Source: Lanius collurio
Lineage: Eukaryota > Chordata > Aves > Passeriformes > Laniidae
Direction: 5' to 3'
Length of the DNA: 64,000 nucleotides
NCBI GenBank assembly: GCA_020086605.1
Contig: JACBWW010000015.1
Span: 22,619,225-22,683,224, forward strand
In this document: positions 49,864-62,400 of the stretch, one piece after another
Layout: each line of letters starts with the position of its first letter
Position numbering within the stretch: position 1 is the stretch's first letter
Notes under the pieces: generated by a model
Database searches by the model: none
What the model saw: only the letters and a program-made list of their open reading frames with translations
What the model was told of the DNA's origin: nothing
Translations under genes and position numbers: made by a program

Positions 49864-50163
49864 CTACCTACGGCATAAGCATTTAAGCATTCAGAAAAAC
49901 AACAAGTGCAGATATGTTGCTGTTTTTCTCCTTCTTATTTATCATTGTTTAACCTTCATGCTTCTGTTTATACAACATTCTCATGGATAAGAACTAACTG
50001 CTTTTCTTCTCACTGGCTTTTTTCACAAATAGAAATTAACTACGTACAAATTCAGGTCTGTGAAGCCTGCAGACCTGCTGTCAGCCTCAACATCCAGCCT
50101 TCAGAATCTTCATGTTAGGATTAGACTAAATACTTGATCAATATATCCCCCTCTGCTATCATA

Positions 50164-50170
50164 ATCTGTA
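50164..50170. repeat. Right flanking direct repeat of solo LTR
   Basis: Second exact copy of ATCTGTA, two bases beyond the CA terminus at 50160-50161. See the left copy at 49676-49682. Confidence 0.45.
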
Positions 50171-53100
50171 TGATATGAAGGAATTTTCACCAAGAAGGTA
50201 AATAATTAAATGGAGTAAATGAGATAGTGACAAAACCAAAACTTCATCAAGTGATCTATAATTATCCAGGCATTATTCTGTCTTGTAAAATTATATATAT
50301 ATAAAGGCAGAGACTTTGAAAATGAAGAAATTAGTGTGGGCAGCCATGCAACCTCAGCTTTTCCTTTTAGGAAAGATGATGTTTGAGGTTTTGGTTTTTA
50401 TTGGTTGGTTGTTTTTTTTTTTTTTTTTGCAAGCCTCCCATATGCATTCATTGTTACACATATATATTGAGTAATGAACAATTAGTTGCAACCAACTGAA
50501 AAATAATGCAATTCTAGAAATGAGGCTATTGGACTAGTCATGATCAGTCAAAATCTTCAATGAGATACATATATCTCACCCAACAGCTCTGCCTATGATA
50601 TAGAAATTTCCCGAGAAATACAGCATTGCATGCATAGATTGTGCCAGCCGTCATGTAGAGGAGGTTGTCAGCAATTGAAAGGGGAAAAAAACAAAAACAA
50701 AACCAAGAATCCCAGTTTTTACTGACATAAAAATCCTTCTTTTATTCTTCTTCCAATAAAAACTACAATTAAATAATAATTTTGGGTTTAGAAGTATCAA
50801 ATTCACCCATTTTGAATAGGCATTTCAGCAGTCAAATCAGTCAGGGAAACTGTTAATTCTCCGAAAGGAAGCATCAGTTTTTTGTTCTGAATTAGGAGAT
50901 CTTCTGTACATAAATAAATTAGACATTATGGGGACTAGATTTACTGCAGTTCCAGGAAGAGCAGTATTTGCCCTATAAATTGCTGCAGCACTATTTTCTT
51001 CACTCCCACTAGCTAAGCACTGGCTAAAAAAGATAGAATATCTACATAGTATGGCTATATTGTATTATTGAGGCATTAAAGACCTTGTTATTACTAAGAC
51101 ATCAAAAGCAAGACAAAAATATTTCAGGTGCCATTTGACTTTCAGTGGTGGCAGTAAAAAAAAGCTGAATTTTCTCTTAAAACCAATTTCAGCTTTAAGA
51201 TTTTGCCACAACATATTATTGCCTATACAGCATCTCTTGTTTTCAACATCCACAATAAACCACAAATGCTTTTTTTAGTCACAGATGTTAAGGGTAGCTA
51301 AGACTTCATTTTAGAGGAACACTGAAAATAAGATAAAGCATTTCACCTCCATCTCCTTAGAGAACAACCAGGCTGCATGTCATCTTGGCTCATCTCAGTT
51401 GTGAGCTGATTTTAATACACTATCCATGTCACACCTGGGACACAGCTCCAGTGGCCACACAAAGAAAATTTCTGTGCTTTTCTAGTTTATGTTACATTTT
51501 TATATTAAATTTATATGCTCTGTTACTACCATAATAGCCTGTTCTGACTTACATACAGATATATGGACTGCTAATGCTAGGTGAGCAGATCAGGGAGCAA
51601 GGGCATTTCCCCATCTTGTCTGCATTATTCACTTGAATTCAGCATGTGACTGCTTGAATAAATCACAATTTCCAGCTTATGCGATGTATTATTTTTTTCC
51701 AGTTCTTATTATTAACAATTATGGGTGTTTTATTTAAAATAAGCTCATGGAGTACTCAGGGAGAAAGCCAGGAATTAGACTCCATGTGCTTGGTTTTTTA
51801 CTAAAACAGAGATGTGAATTTTTATCAGCAAACAAAGAGATTCATCATGTAACTCTGAGAAGGAGAATTGCACTTTTCCTCACACACTGAGATGCACAGC
51901 CAGACCCCAGAACTATTACATAGGTATTTTAAAATATAGCACTGCTAGAAATCGTATCATAGTAAGTCAGTATAAAGCATATTCTTAGAAATATCATCCT
52001 GTGAATAACCCAGTTCCTCAGGCTCTCCAGTCCCAGCTGGTGGAAGATTACCACATAGTGAAAAGGCTTGCTGGGGATTTGTTGGGGTACTGCCAGTTGA
52101 AGTTCTGGTGCAGCAAAAAGCATTCTTTGCTGTGAGGAAATTGAGGACAAGATTCAGCACCTGATGCAATCATCAGCTGCCAACTGATTTGCTTTGATTC
52201 CCTGGCAGCATGTGAAGTTTGGGCAAAGAGGAGAGTTTTATACAAAATAGAACCTCTAGTCACTGGTAAATGATGGACTTGTCAAAAGATGAAATACAGA
52301 TGCCAAATACTGACTTATCTGTACAACTCCAGCTAGAAAATTCAGCAATATAAAAATGACATGGGAGAAAGAAATGAAAGAGAAGAAAGAGAAAAGGAAA
52401 AAAGGCTGTGCAAAAAAGTAGAAAGAGGAGAAAGTTCAGTGCAAAGGAGGTCTTTCAAACAGCTAGGACTGCAACATGACCCATATGTTTAAAATCTACA
52501 CCTGACTTTGGATCTAATAGGCTGGAAACCTGTGACTTGTGCCACTTCTTTCCCCTCTGTGCATGAAGACAAGGAGCAGATGAGTGCAAACATCTGAGTG
52601 CCTGGGACTTGCACAGGCAACCAACTGCTGAAGATGAAAGGAAACAAAAAAGATGAGGACTTAAACAGTCACAGGAAAAGCAAGCCAGATAGCAATCTAA
52701 ACATCATGTTTCAGGTATCCACCATGGTTTAATTTGTCAAAATTCTAATAACTCTATTAACCAGTCTAATCAGATTAAAAACTAGAAATATTTCTGAAAA
52801 AAATATTCATCAGCATTAAGACAAGTTCCTTATTCAAAATTTTAAGGACTGAGCACCAGAGAAACTGAGTTGCAAAGAGAGTATGAAAATATTTATGATT
52901 CCATTGTCAAAGACAATGTTTAATGAAGCCAGTAAATGCAAAATTGTTTTCTGACTTCAAACTCTGCAAGACATATCAATGTATTTATGTCAACAACAGC
53001 CTGCTTTCAACAGTTGCTAGAACAATCCCTTTCACTGCAGTCTTGGAAACAGGCAGTTCAAACTTTTATGGCCATATTTTCCAAGTCCTGTACACTTTAT

Positions 53101-56100
53101 GCTACAAACACATCTGTTTGAAATTAAGTCATGAACATGATTATTTAATGTGCACAATAAAGTCAGAGGGTCTAGCTGGCCATATACTAACAACTGAACA
53201 GTACACCTGCCCTCAAACTTCACTGTAGATCAGTTTATGCATCAAACTACAAAAGCCTGGGGAGGTTTGGCTCTTTTTTTCCGGTTTTATTTTTCTCTCT
53301 GCATTTGCACACCACTGACTTACAAAATATAACAAACTTTGGGCCTGAGATAATTCTTTTTTTGCACGGCCTTCAGCACATGGAGAACACTGTTAGGCAG
53401 GGCTTGCTTTTCAAAGAAACTCTGACAATAATTGCCAGTGTGCACTTAAATGTGTGTCAATCACAGTGAGCCTTAAAGTCCCTAAAAATGTAGAAAGTGT
53501 TCGTTGTGTAATTTTATGTGACACTACTCATGATTCACGGAGGGAAATAAACCCAAACCCCAGAAAGAACCAATGCCAGGAAAGCTCTATCCTGTAATGA
53601 TCTGCTTCCCAGTTGCAATGAATGAAATGTACCTATGAAGATATGTGGTGTGCTATCAAAGATTTATGTTGATGCTTCATGTCTCCATGCTGCTCTTAAT
53701 TAATTTATCAGCACTATTCTTTAGAAATGCTGACACTAAGCTCAAGGGCTTTGTTCACCTTTTACTACTGAACACTACATTCCTAAATCCAGCAAGAAGC
53801 AACAGTTTGATATCTGATAGAACACTTGCAACACACTTAGAAGTTTGAAATCCCAGTGTTACCTGCCAAGTCAGAGAAAGAACTACAGAAGCTTTGGGAT
53901 TTTATTTTTTAAAAACAATGACTGTATCACTGGAGGTATTTATCAATGTTTAAATTAAAGTTATCAACTGAATCTGAAATATTTTTTTTCCTTCAAAGTA
54001 CAAATGGAAACTTATTCTTTCATGAGCATACAAAGGCAACTAGGAACCATATCCAAATGTCTGATATTTTAGATAATGCATGATATCATTCCGAAACAGC
54101 TAATTTAAATTGACTTTTTTTGGTACAAAATGGGATGGCCCTTGCCTGACTTCAAACATACTCTAATACACCACTCAGGAATGAGATCCAGGACACAGAA
54201 TAATTAGAATATAAAGAGGCTGCTTTTATATTTGTCCAGCCTTCAACTGCTGTTCATTAAAATCAGAATTCACATCCCCTAGTTAATGGTCCTTCAGGAA
54301 TTGTTTCGTCCTTGAATTTGTCTAATGGCTTAGGATTTCTCTTTAAACTTATATAAACTTTAAGTAACTAGATAATTTGACAAGAAAATTCAGAATGTAA
54401 GCATTTCTTGTGCAAAGAAGTAACTAGGCTTGGTGTGCAAAATGTACTTGTGTGCACAATAAGTAATCTCTTGACTCTTATTTAGAGCATTCTGGACATG
54501 CAACTGGGCCAGATAACAGATAGTTGAGATAATTTGGGTTAATTCTATTCTGGAGAATATATTACTATAAACTATAACTACTGAAAGATTTTAGTTAACA
54601 TCTGGACTGGAACAGTAAATTTTCTTTTCAAAACTAAGACTTAGGAGGATCTTCTGTTTGAAATTATGGCTAACATATGTGAAAGAGTAATCACAATATT
54701 TATCTTACATCAAAATAAATCTAGAAGAAACAGTATATACCAATGATAATTGACATGCTGGGGGACCTGACCCTTACATGTTAGAAAAAGCCACAGATCT
54801 AAAAAACCAATGTCTTGTGGATTATGGCAACACACTCTTAGGTGCTATGCTGTAATGAGGACAGACTTGTTTAATATTCATTACCCCTCTTCTTGTTTAC
54901 TCAGTGGAGAGGCTATTTGAACTCTAAAATGTTCAAATGGACTTTACAGACTGATTTCCCTTGGGTAATCTTTTCCTATAAATTGATAACTAATAAAGAG
55001 AGTAAAAGGGGATTGGAAGAAGTAAATAGTTGCAAAGCTTGCAGAATGAACAGAATATTTTCTGAGAGCACTGAAATTTCCAGTATCAGAAGATTATTTG
55101 ATTTTTAGCCCTAAATGAATTTTATCAGATGGTGTTTTCTTCTTACATTTGCATAGGTGAGAAAAAGACCAATTCTTAAATTATCAGTTTCCTTAACAGG
55201 AATAAAATACACATTTTTGAATGAGTCACTCTGTTAGAGAACATGAACAACTCAGAAAAAGAAGGCAGTCCTGGCATTCTACTGATCTCATTAAAACAGA
55301 TTCAAGACAAAAGATCTTTTGGATGAAGTAGTACAACAGGTTGCCTCTGGCAGTGACCAACAGGTGATGTTTTATAACAAAGGTACAACACCACATTGCA
55401 TTTAACCATCCACACCGTCTTTTACTGAAAGCTGGTTGTTCTTTTCTTCTTAAATTGGTTCTTGCGCTAATTAGCTTATAGTCTCTATTGTGATTTGTTT
55501 TGTTTTTTCTTAATTTCACATAAGCAAGAATAAAAATCTCTTCAATGTGCCAGCCTGGAACCTACTCACAAGAGGCATTCTTCTCTCACACAAGAACAAT
55601 CCAACACAGAAAAATTAAAATTATAGTCTACTAAAAAAGCAACAAACCAGCACAGCAATATTCTACCTTGAACAGATAAGAGTACTACTCTTTAAGGCTC
55701 TCTTGGTTTTCTTAGTCTGACTGGTCTTGTGATGGTTCTCATCTTCCATGTTTTTCTTCTATTATTCCATAATCCATCCCTTGCCTTGAAAAACAATTTC
55801 TCAGCATTTATAATGCTCCTACAAATAGGAATGCCTTTCTTTGTTGCTCAAGACTAATATTTTACCCTATCGAGATAATCAATCTGACTGAAGTCAAAAT
55901 TTTCTAAATAGTCTTGGCGAGCCAAGAGGAAAGAAAAAGGTAAAAGTGATGACAGGGCTGAGGCCACCTCATCAATGAATTACATGCCTTCAGTGGGCAG
56001 AAGTTCAGTGTATTATATAGAAGAGACTCATCTAACTAAATTAATAGATGTCCTACTGTTATTATTAATGTTGAAACTTCTGCAGGGACTTGTAGACTGT

Positions 56101-57329
56101 CCTTATCTCTAGATTTCTAAATGATGTAATGGATGATATTGGAGCACACTGAACAGTACAACTCAAACTCATTACCATCCTTTACCATTCAGATCTTGCA
56201 GTAAAAAACAAGAATACAAAAATAAAACCCAGGGTTAGGGTTGTAGCCTTTGAGTGATAGGGTGAGGAGTGTCTATCTTACTCTAACATTGTCTTTTTGG
56301 ATGGCATGAAACTCCACTCTTCCCCTCTCTCCTTTGCCTTCTCCAATCTGCTTGGCCTGCATATTCCTGCAACGTATTTGTGTGATGTCTGCCTGGAACA
56401 ACGATATCACAGTACTCTCGAGGGTTCTGCTATCTTCCTTTAACTCTTTACCCATTCAGCATGCTTTGCTTGTGATTCCAAAGTTTGGCTGTGATTAATA
56501 ACAGGAAAATATAAAATCTGGGAACAGAGCTTTGATTTGAATTTAAAAAAGGTCTTCACCAAGCTTCACTAATATTAAAGAGCTAGGCTCGTTTTTGTGC
56601 AATATTAGGTCCTCATTTTGCACTACAGTCAGAACCCAGAGTAAGATCCATACTGATGTTGTCAACTCACTCTAGTTCTTTAAAAGACCTTTGATGAAAT
56701 TCTTCATTTTCCCAGAAGGTATCATGACTTTTTGAATTTTTTTTATCCCCACCTCTTTTTATTACTATAGTGAAGTTGAGAAAGTAGTTCAGACCTTAGG
56801 CTTCTAATCTTTAATGAAAATCCTGCAAAAATAGATTTCAGAATTCTGTCAAATATAACACAAAAGTTAACAGGGTTTAATAATTTAAATCAGTCATTCA
56901 CCTACATGATATTATGCCTTTCACAAATCTGCATTGTGAGTCCTGCATACAATACACTGGTAGATGTCTTTTTACTTATCAATATCTCTATTGCTCATTC
57001 TACTTTCATGCCAGCACTTCCCAAAACTGCCCCAATAACTGAGCCATCAGTATCTCAATTCCCAAGGAAACTTCAAAAGAAGTTCTCAAAACATCATAGC
57101 AGACTTTTGTCCCAAACCATTATTAAATTTACATCTGAGCTGGCTATTGAGCATCTCTCAGGCTGGTGTAAAATCCTTTGTCTTGGACATTTAGAAATGT
57201 GTGTGTCCATCAGACCTACATGCTTAGTCATGGATAGAATGCCATGACCTGACGTGCTCACAGAACAGTCAGTACTGCACGTGGCTGATGCTGAAAGCCT
57301 TACAGGTGCTCCATGCAATAACACCATGA
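50171..57329. other. Non-coding stretch, no gene seen
   Basis: AT-rich unique sequence. A TTGG/T-rich patch ends in a 17-base T run at 50412-50428. A polypurine run occupies 52376-52405. Overlapping minus-strand frames at 51929-52263 (70-73 codons) and 53-55 kb frames up to 101 codons are unrecognisable. A plus-strand ATG frame of 113 codons at 56906-57247 precedes the candidate exon region but is in another reading frame. No transposon or RNA gene was recognised. Confidence 0.6.
52376..52405 (+). repeat. 30-base polypurine tract
   Basis: GA-only sequence (GAAAGAGAAGAAAGAGAAAA then GGAAAAAAGG), part of a longer purine-rich stretch from about 52363 broken by one T. It could form a triplex under supercoiling, but no function is implied. 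Confidence 0.85.
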
Positions 57330-57569
57330 AGCCCTCGTGAAGAAGAGCAGCTTAGCCACACCTTCTTCACAGCACAGTTTCCAGCTCCTGAGATATCTTA
57401 CATATCTCAGGCCCACTTTAGCCAGCAGCAAAGCCCAGAAGGTGTCAACCTGAGGAACGACACAGTTGACAGTTGCCACACTGACCCCATGTTTCAGGTA
57501 AGGGATTATCTTGGAGCTGGGCTGGGCCTGTGGACTTCATGTAGTCAACAGGCTGGATCTGCCAGCTGA
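57330..57569 (+). other. Exon-like open frame with strong splice donor
   Basis: The plus strand is open for 79 codons between TGA stops (57327-57329 and 57567-57569) with no ATG at its start. Inside it, CAG/GTAAGG at 57495-57503 is a near-ideal 5' splice site, and CCTTCTTCACAG ending at 57372 is a plausible 3' splice site. Together they would define a 125-nt exon (57373-57497), open in this frame and encoding residues such as SQQQSPEGVNLRNDTVDSCH. No homologue is recognised. Local GC is higher than the flanks. It may equally be a non-coding exon, a decayed repeat or chance. Confidence 0.15.
57387..57411. repeat. Perfect 10-bp inverted repeat
   Basis: CCTGAGATAT (57387-57396) and ATATCTCAGG (57402-57411) form a perfect 10-bp stem around the five-base loop CTTAC. 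It lies in the exon-like segment. Confidence 0.95.
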
Positions 57570-59321
57570 AACTCACTTGAAAGAAATATAGTAAAGTTGC
57601 TTCAAACTTATTTCTCTAGGAGAGATGGATGGGGTTGATCAGAAGATGGGATTCTAAATCCTTATCCAAATGGAAGACACGACAGCTTCCATCTCCCACT
57701 CTCCTCCACTGCTCAATGCAAACATGCCACTTTTTGTAAAAAAAAAACCCTCCAGACTTCAGTTTTCCACATTCTGTAGTAGATTCACAATTTACAGTGA
57801 CCTTGAAAAATAACCAAGTAACAAACAAGTCCAGTCCATCCATACAAGCTGTAGTTGATGCAGAACAGACCCTCTTAAGATCGGGGTGGATCATTAAAGG
57901 TAGTTCCCTTACAATTGTTGAAACTCATATACAACTAATTATTTGAAGCTGGCAGGACTACTAAAAACCTGAAAAATTAATCACTTCCTTGTCTGTAGGA
58001 ACAAGGGGAAAGACTTTACCAGAAAGTTTCAATATTTTATCCAAGTTTAACCTAATGGTCACGAATCCACACACACCTCAACAGGTGAGAAAAACTGCTG
58101 TCAGAAAGCAGTCATGAGACAGGGCTATGGGAACTATGACCCACAAAAATTAGATGTCACTTATATTATCCAGTAGAAATTCTTCAATGTAGGAGTGTAT
58201 CATTGCTGGAGCAATTACTCTTCAATGGTTTGCAGGGGATTTTTTGATTCTTTTAAATAATTTTCTAGCCCAGCAGGGTCACACTAACTCTGAGTGCTGG
58301 TTCTGTTGGAGCTTGTCCAACTGCAAACTGAAATTTCCTGACCTTTGAGGCTCAGAGAAGACCTGATAACATAATCTACACTGATCACTTCTCATAATTT
58401 AGCCTGTTTGGGTTTTTTTCCCTACATTTTCTGAAAAACAACCACACTGTGTGTAACAGTCACTTTCAGACTCTATAAATTAACCTGGCTTGACCTCCAA
58501 AAGAGAAAAATGTTTTAAAAGGAGAAGGAGTAATTATTAAGCTTTTTGTCCATGCTACTTGTCAATTTGCATAGCATTATCTGCAATGTTTTGAAAAGCT
58601 TTTTTTGGGAGGTCATCTAATCTTGTTAAATCTGCCACAGGGCTGCTGCTGTATCAGACTAAGATGACACGTTTGCATGACACAACAAGTCCCCAGCAAT
58701 GATGATAAATGTGTTTGTTTCTGGCAGTCCAACCTCACAGATGATTATTATGTATTTATGCAGTCATTTACATAATTTAATCAGCTTCAGAAAAGAGAAA
58801 GAGGGCTCAGGCACCCAAAATCTAGTTTGCTTTTGTCTGTACTTACTGCCTGCTCATGATAGTTTTGAGCAAGCATTATCTGCTAGATGATCTAGAAAGA
58901 TCATGAACTTCTTTAGGGGTCCTACACTGTTAGCATTGTTTCTGTTTGTTTACAGAGACCTATCCATGCAGATGGATAATATCCAGTAGTATCTTTACCC
59001 TGTCTAAAACAACTCCAACTGGAGCCTAAAACATAATAAGTGACATCAAGTTCAGGGGAAGACAAATGTGCATAGCTACACTGTTTGTAGCAGAAATTTC
59101 CTCTGGCTAACAAAATGCATGAAACCACGAAGTGGACTGTGCACAAATCAGCTGCTTTTATAAAGCATGATAAATTGAATTCATTTCCACTTAAGGAATC
59201 TAGTCCATTGGCATATCAGGGCAACAAAGAGTTGAGGGTAAAGTCAATCCTGTAAACCCACAGTCTGGAAGAAAAAAACCTTTTATTTCAGGCACATCTA
59301 GGATTAAACAAGGTAATTAAT
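57570..59321. other. Non-coding stretch, CNE-like text
   Basis: AT-rich unique sequence with no recognisable frame. Between about 58540 and 58800 the text is dense in homeodomain, forkhead, SOX and octamer-type words (for example ATTTGCAT at 58565-58572), as in vertebrate conserved non-coding elements. That is an impression from composition; conservation cannot be checked here. Confidence 0.5.
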
Positions 59322-59451
59322 GAAACAAAACAAACAAAAGCAACCAACCAACCAAGAACAAATAAACAAACAAAAAAATTCCACCAACAAAACCCCCAAA
59401 CAAACAAAAAACCCAACAACAACAAAACACAAACCAAAACCAAACAACAGA
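59322..59451 (+). repeat. A/C-rich low-complexity tract
   Basis: About 130 bases on the plus strand are almost only A and C, with AAAC, AACC and AAC units in irregular order. It closely parallels the tract at 3141-3280 in strand and composition. The minus strand reads as a hydrophobic, Trp/Phe/Val-rich artefact frame (59288-59530). Confidence 0.9.
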
Positions 59452-62400
59452 CATTATTCACAATCTGGAGATTAAAAGGAAAACTGCAAGCAAGCAATTT
59501 GTATTCCTTAATATGAGAAAAAAGAAGCACATCTGTCTCAGCATTTCATAAATCCAAAAGCTAATATCAAGCAAGCTTTTTCAAGAACAGCTTAAGTCCA
59601 TAAACTGTATCAACTGAGACATAAAACTTCAGTTTAATCACTGTACTGAAGTAGTATTTCTCACTGCTAAATTCTAATTGCTGGACCATGTATTTTATAT
59701 GGTCACTTTCCTTTGGTCAATCATAGCAAACCAGAAGATGAGTATGCATATAGGGAATGAGGGTCAGAATTCCCATACCATATGCATTTACAGGTAAACA
59801 ATAACTCAAAAACTTGTAACTGCTTAGAGATAAAATTCAGTATTTCCAGTACCCATTTCAGCCCAAAATGATAAAATAGGTAGGAAAATGCAACAACAGC
59901 TAATGCTAAACTGCTAAATTAATTAGCAAAAGTATTATCTTAACATAACCTGTGGTTTAAATGTAGTTTGCAATTTGAAAGACAATTTTTCTTATTGATC
60001 TAATAACAGAACCCAAAGAACTAAAATATACAAACTTGCATAGTCATAACACTGACTGCTGTACCAGTGGAGATCAAATGTCATTGCCCTCTGTAGCAAG
60101 ATCTGTTTGTTTGGCTTCCTATGGAGTTCTCTATTTCAAATTTGATGTTTGGCTGTCATTTTCTTTGCATCTGGGGGATTGACTTGAGACAGCTGCCAGC
60201 TGCCCACCCAGCCACTGTCTCACTCCCCCAAAATGCAGGGTGAGAAAAACACACAAAAAAGTTCATGAGTTGACAAAAGGCTGGGAAGATGACTTAATAT
60301 CACAGCCAAACCACAAGGAACATAAAGGAAAGTAATTTAATCCATTGATAGTTAAAATAGAGTGGAATGATGAGAAAAAAACCCCCCAAACTACATCACC
60401 TTCCCCCACTCTCACGTTTGTCCCTTGCTCAGTTTCACTCCAACATCCCCAGTTTCTCATCGCAATCTCAGCTATTTCTAGCAGACACTAGACATGCTTG
60501 GGTAAACAATGACACTGTAATTTGCAGAAAAACACCAGTATATTAATGCTGCTTTATCCTAGACTATTTACATACTCTTATTAGAAGATACCTCTAAATC
60601 ACAAGCTGCAGCTAGATAATTGACTTTGCTCTGAAGGCAGTAGTAAGTTACTAAAGTCTGTATATTACTTTTAATAATTTTCCTTTTTAAATCAAGACCC
60701 AGTGTCAAGTAAGAATTTAGGAAAATTTAGAGGAAAGCAAAATTAAGAACTCAGGCTTCCCTAATGCCACAATTAGAAATTCTGTTCATAACAAGAGTGT
60801 ACGGTGAAGATTAACACAATAACTACATGCAAATATTTTCTGTGAAAGTATTACTTTTCTTTATAAGTAGCAAGTGACTGCTAAAAGCAGCATGAATATT
60901 AATAAAATTACACTTAATTGATGTAAGTCTGCTAATTTCAGCAGATTTATGCATATTTTACAGTGGACACATCTAGCACTTAATTCAAACCTTTTTTCAA
61001 TCTGTATAATAGGCTTTGAAAGAATAAAATGCACAACTAATTATTAATTTTTATGGAACAACACAAATTTCACTCTATTTCTAACATTAAGTTGTCTTAG
61101 CTAATGCAGTAATATATCATAAACCAAGAATATTTCCCTTTATTCCAAAAATGAAGCTTTAGTTTCCAATAACCATTTTACAAGAATCTTGCAAACATAA
61201 TAGATTTTTAAAAAGCAACTTCCTCACATAGTTTCATGCAGTTTTACACACACACACTGCCAGAGCTCCTGGTGAGCAGATGTGCCAAAGGGTGCAGTGG
61301 AAGTTAATTCCCAAATCTCTGATTATTCAAATACAACATTAATTTATGTTGCAAGCTGAGAATATTGCAGAAAAGTGTCTTCTGGTTATCTTCCTAAAGG
61401 TAATGTACTGTAATGAGTACAGACTGGTACCAATCACTTTTTCACTTCCACATGCCCGTGTGAGTATTTCTACTTGTACAGCATGAGGAGATGGATTTTC
61501 AAAAGAGAACTGGGAGTTACAGATCATGGACAAATTCTTCTAAATGTTAAGATATGACATTCTTCTCAGCACTTTGAAAACTGCCCACATCAAGTGTTTC
61601 TCCTTCTAAAATGAGAAGTTAAAATTACAGTTTCCAGCACGGCCATCAATCTTTCTCCTTTGGTTATGACTGCATATGTCTAAAATTTCTTGACGCATTT
61701 TTGTAAGTGAGAAAACAAATATTCATTGGTCTGAATATATTGCTAAAGGGATACATAGAGTACCTGGCATTTGCCAAGAAAAATATTTTTGTATATACAA
61801 AATATTTTATAAATTACATACATATATATATATGTATATCTCAGTGTTAGACAATGCAGCATATTGCTTATATTATTGCTGTTCCTGTTAAGAAATAATC
61901 TAACATACTCAGTATCAAATCATAAATTCCAAGCCTTCCTTGACAACCTTACAGATGGTTATTATGCTAATATTGACTCAGATTATCTCTTAACAGTGCT
62001 TTTCCATCTTGGCCATATTTTAGAAATTAGGCATCACAAGAGAGAAGAAACTCTTACTCAAGAGTCTGTATCTCATATCCTCATTAAATTTCAAAATGGC
62101 AGAGGAAAGAAAAAGGTAAAGTTGCCAAACAAAGTCTGAGCATTGTTTAGGAGAGAATAACTCCTGTTCACTATGAGTCAACTTTTGTGTCCAGTTTCCT
62201 TACAAAAATACTGGCACATTTTCTCAAGAGAAAGGAAGCAACAAAATCTTAACATGATGGTAACATAAGGATGCTAAGCAGACAGGATATTTTGAAGATA
62301 AATCCCAACTAGGAAAAAAAAAGCAAGTACTTATCCATTTAATAAACTCCTTAGGAAACAGATATTCAAGCAAAATTAGTGGGTCTACCTGCAGTTACAT

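Larger units (their letters stand above)
49685..50161 (-). mobile_element. Solo LTR of an avian endogenous retrovirus
   Basis: The plus strand reads TGTTGGGGCGGCACTGACAC at the left end and closes with GCTATCA at the right, giving TG...CA termini and a length of about 477 bp. On the minus strand the LTR has, in order, two CCAAT boxes, a CRE-like TGACATCA, TATAAAAG, and AATAAA, the normal U3-R arrangement. No primer-binding site follows its 3' end and no gag, pol or env text is adjacent, so it is a solo LTR. A purine-rich AGAGGGGGA near the U3 start (50147-50155) could instead be a polypurine tract, in which case the LTR would end near 50140. Its signals are intact, so it is younger than the LTR at 24.8 kb. 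The family was not identified. Confidence 0.72.

Noticed and set aside
56232..56242. GGGTTAGGGTT telomere-like repeat
   Set aside because: Less than two units; too short for an interstitial telomeric array.
59288..59530. 80-codon hydrophobic minus-strand frame resembling membrane segments
   Set aside because: It is the complement of the A/C-rich low-complexity tract, which forces Val, Leu, Phe, Trp and Gly codons.
60036..60046. TTGCATAGTCA, the first 11 bases of miR-153
   Set aside because: The match stops there and the upstream sequence cannot form the expected precursor hairpin.
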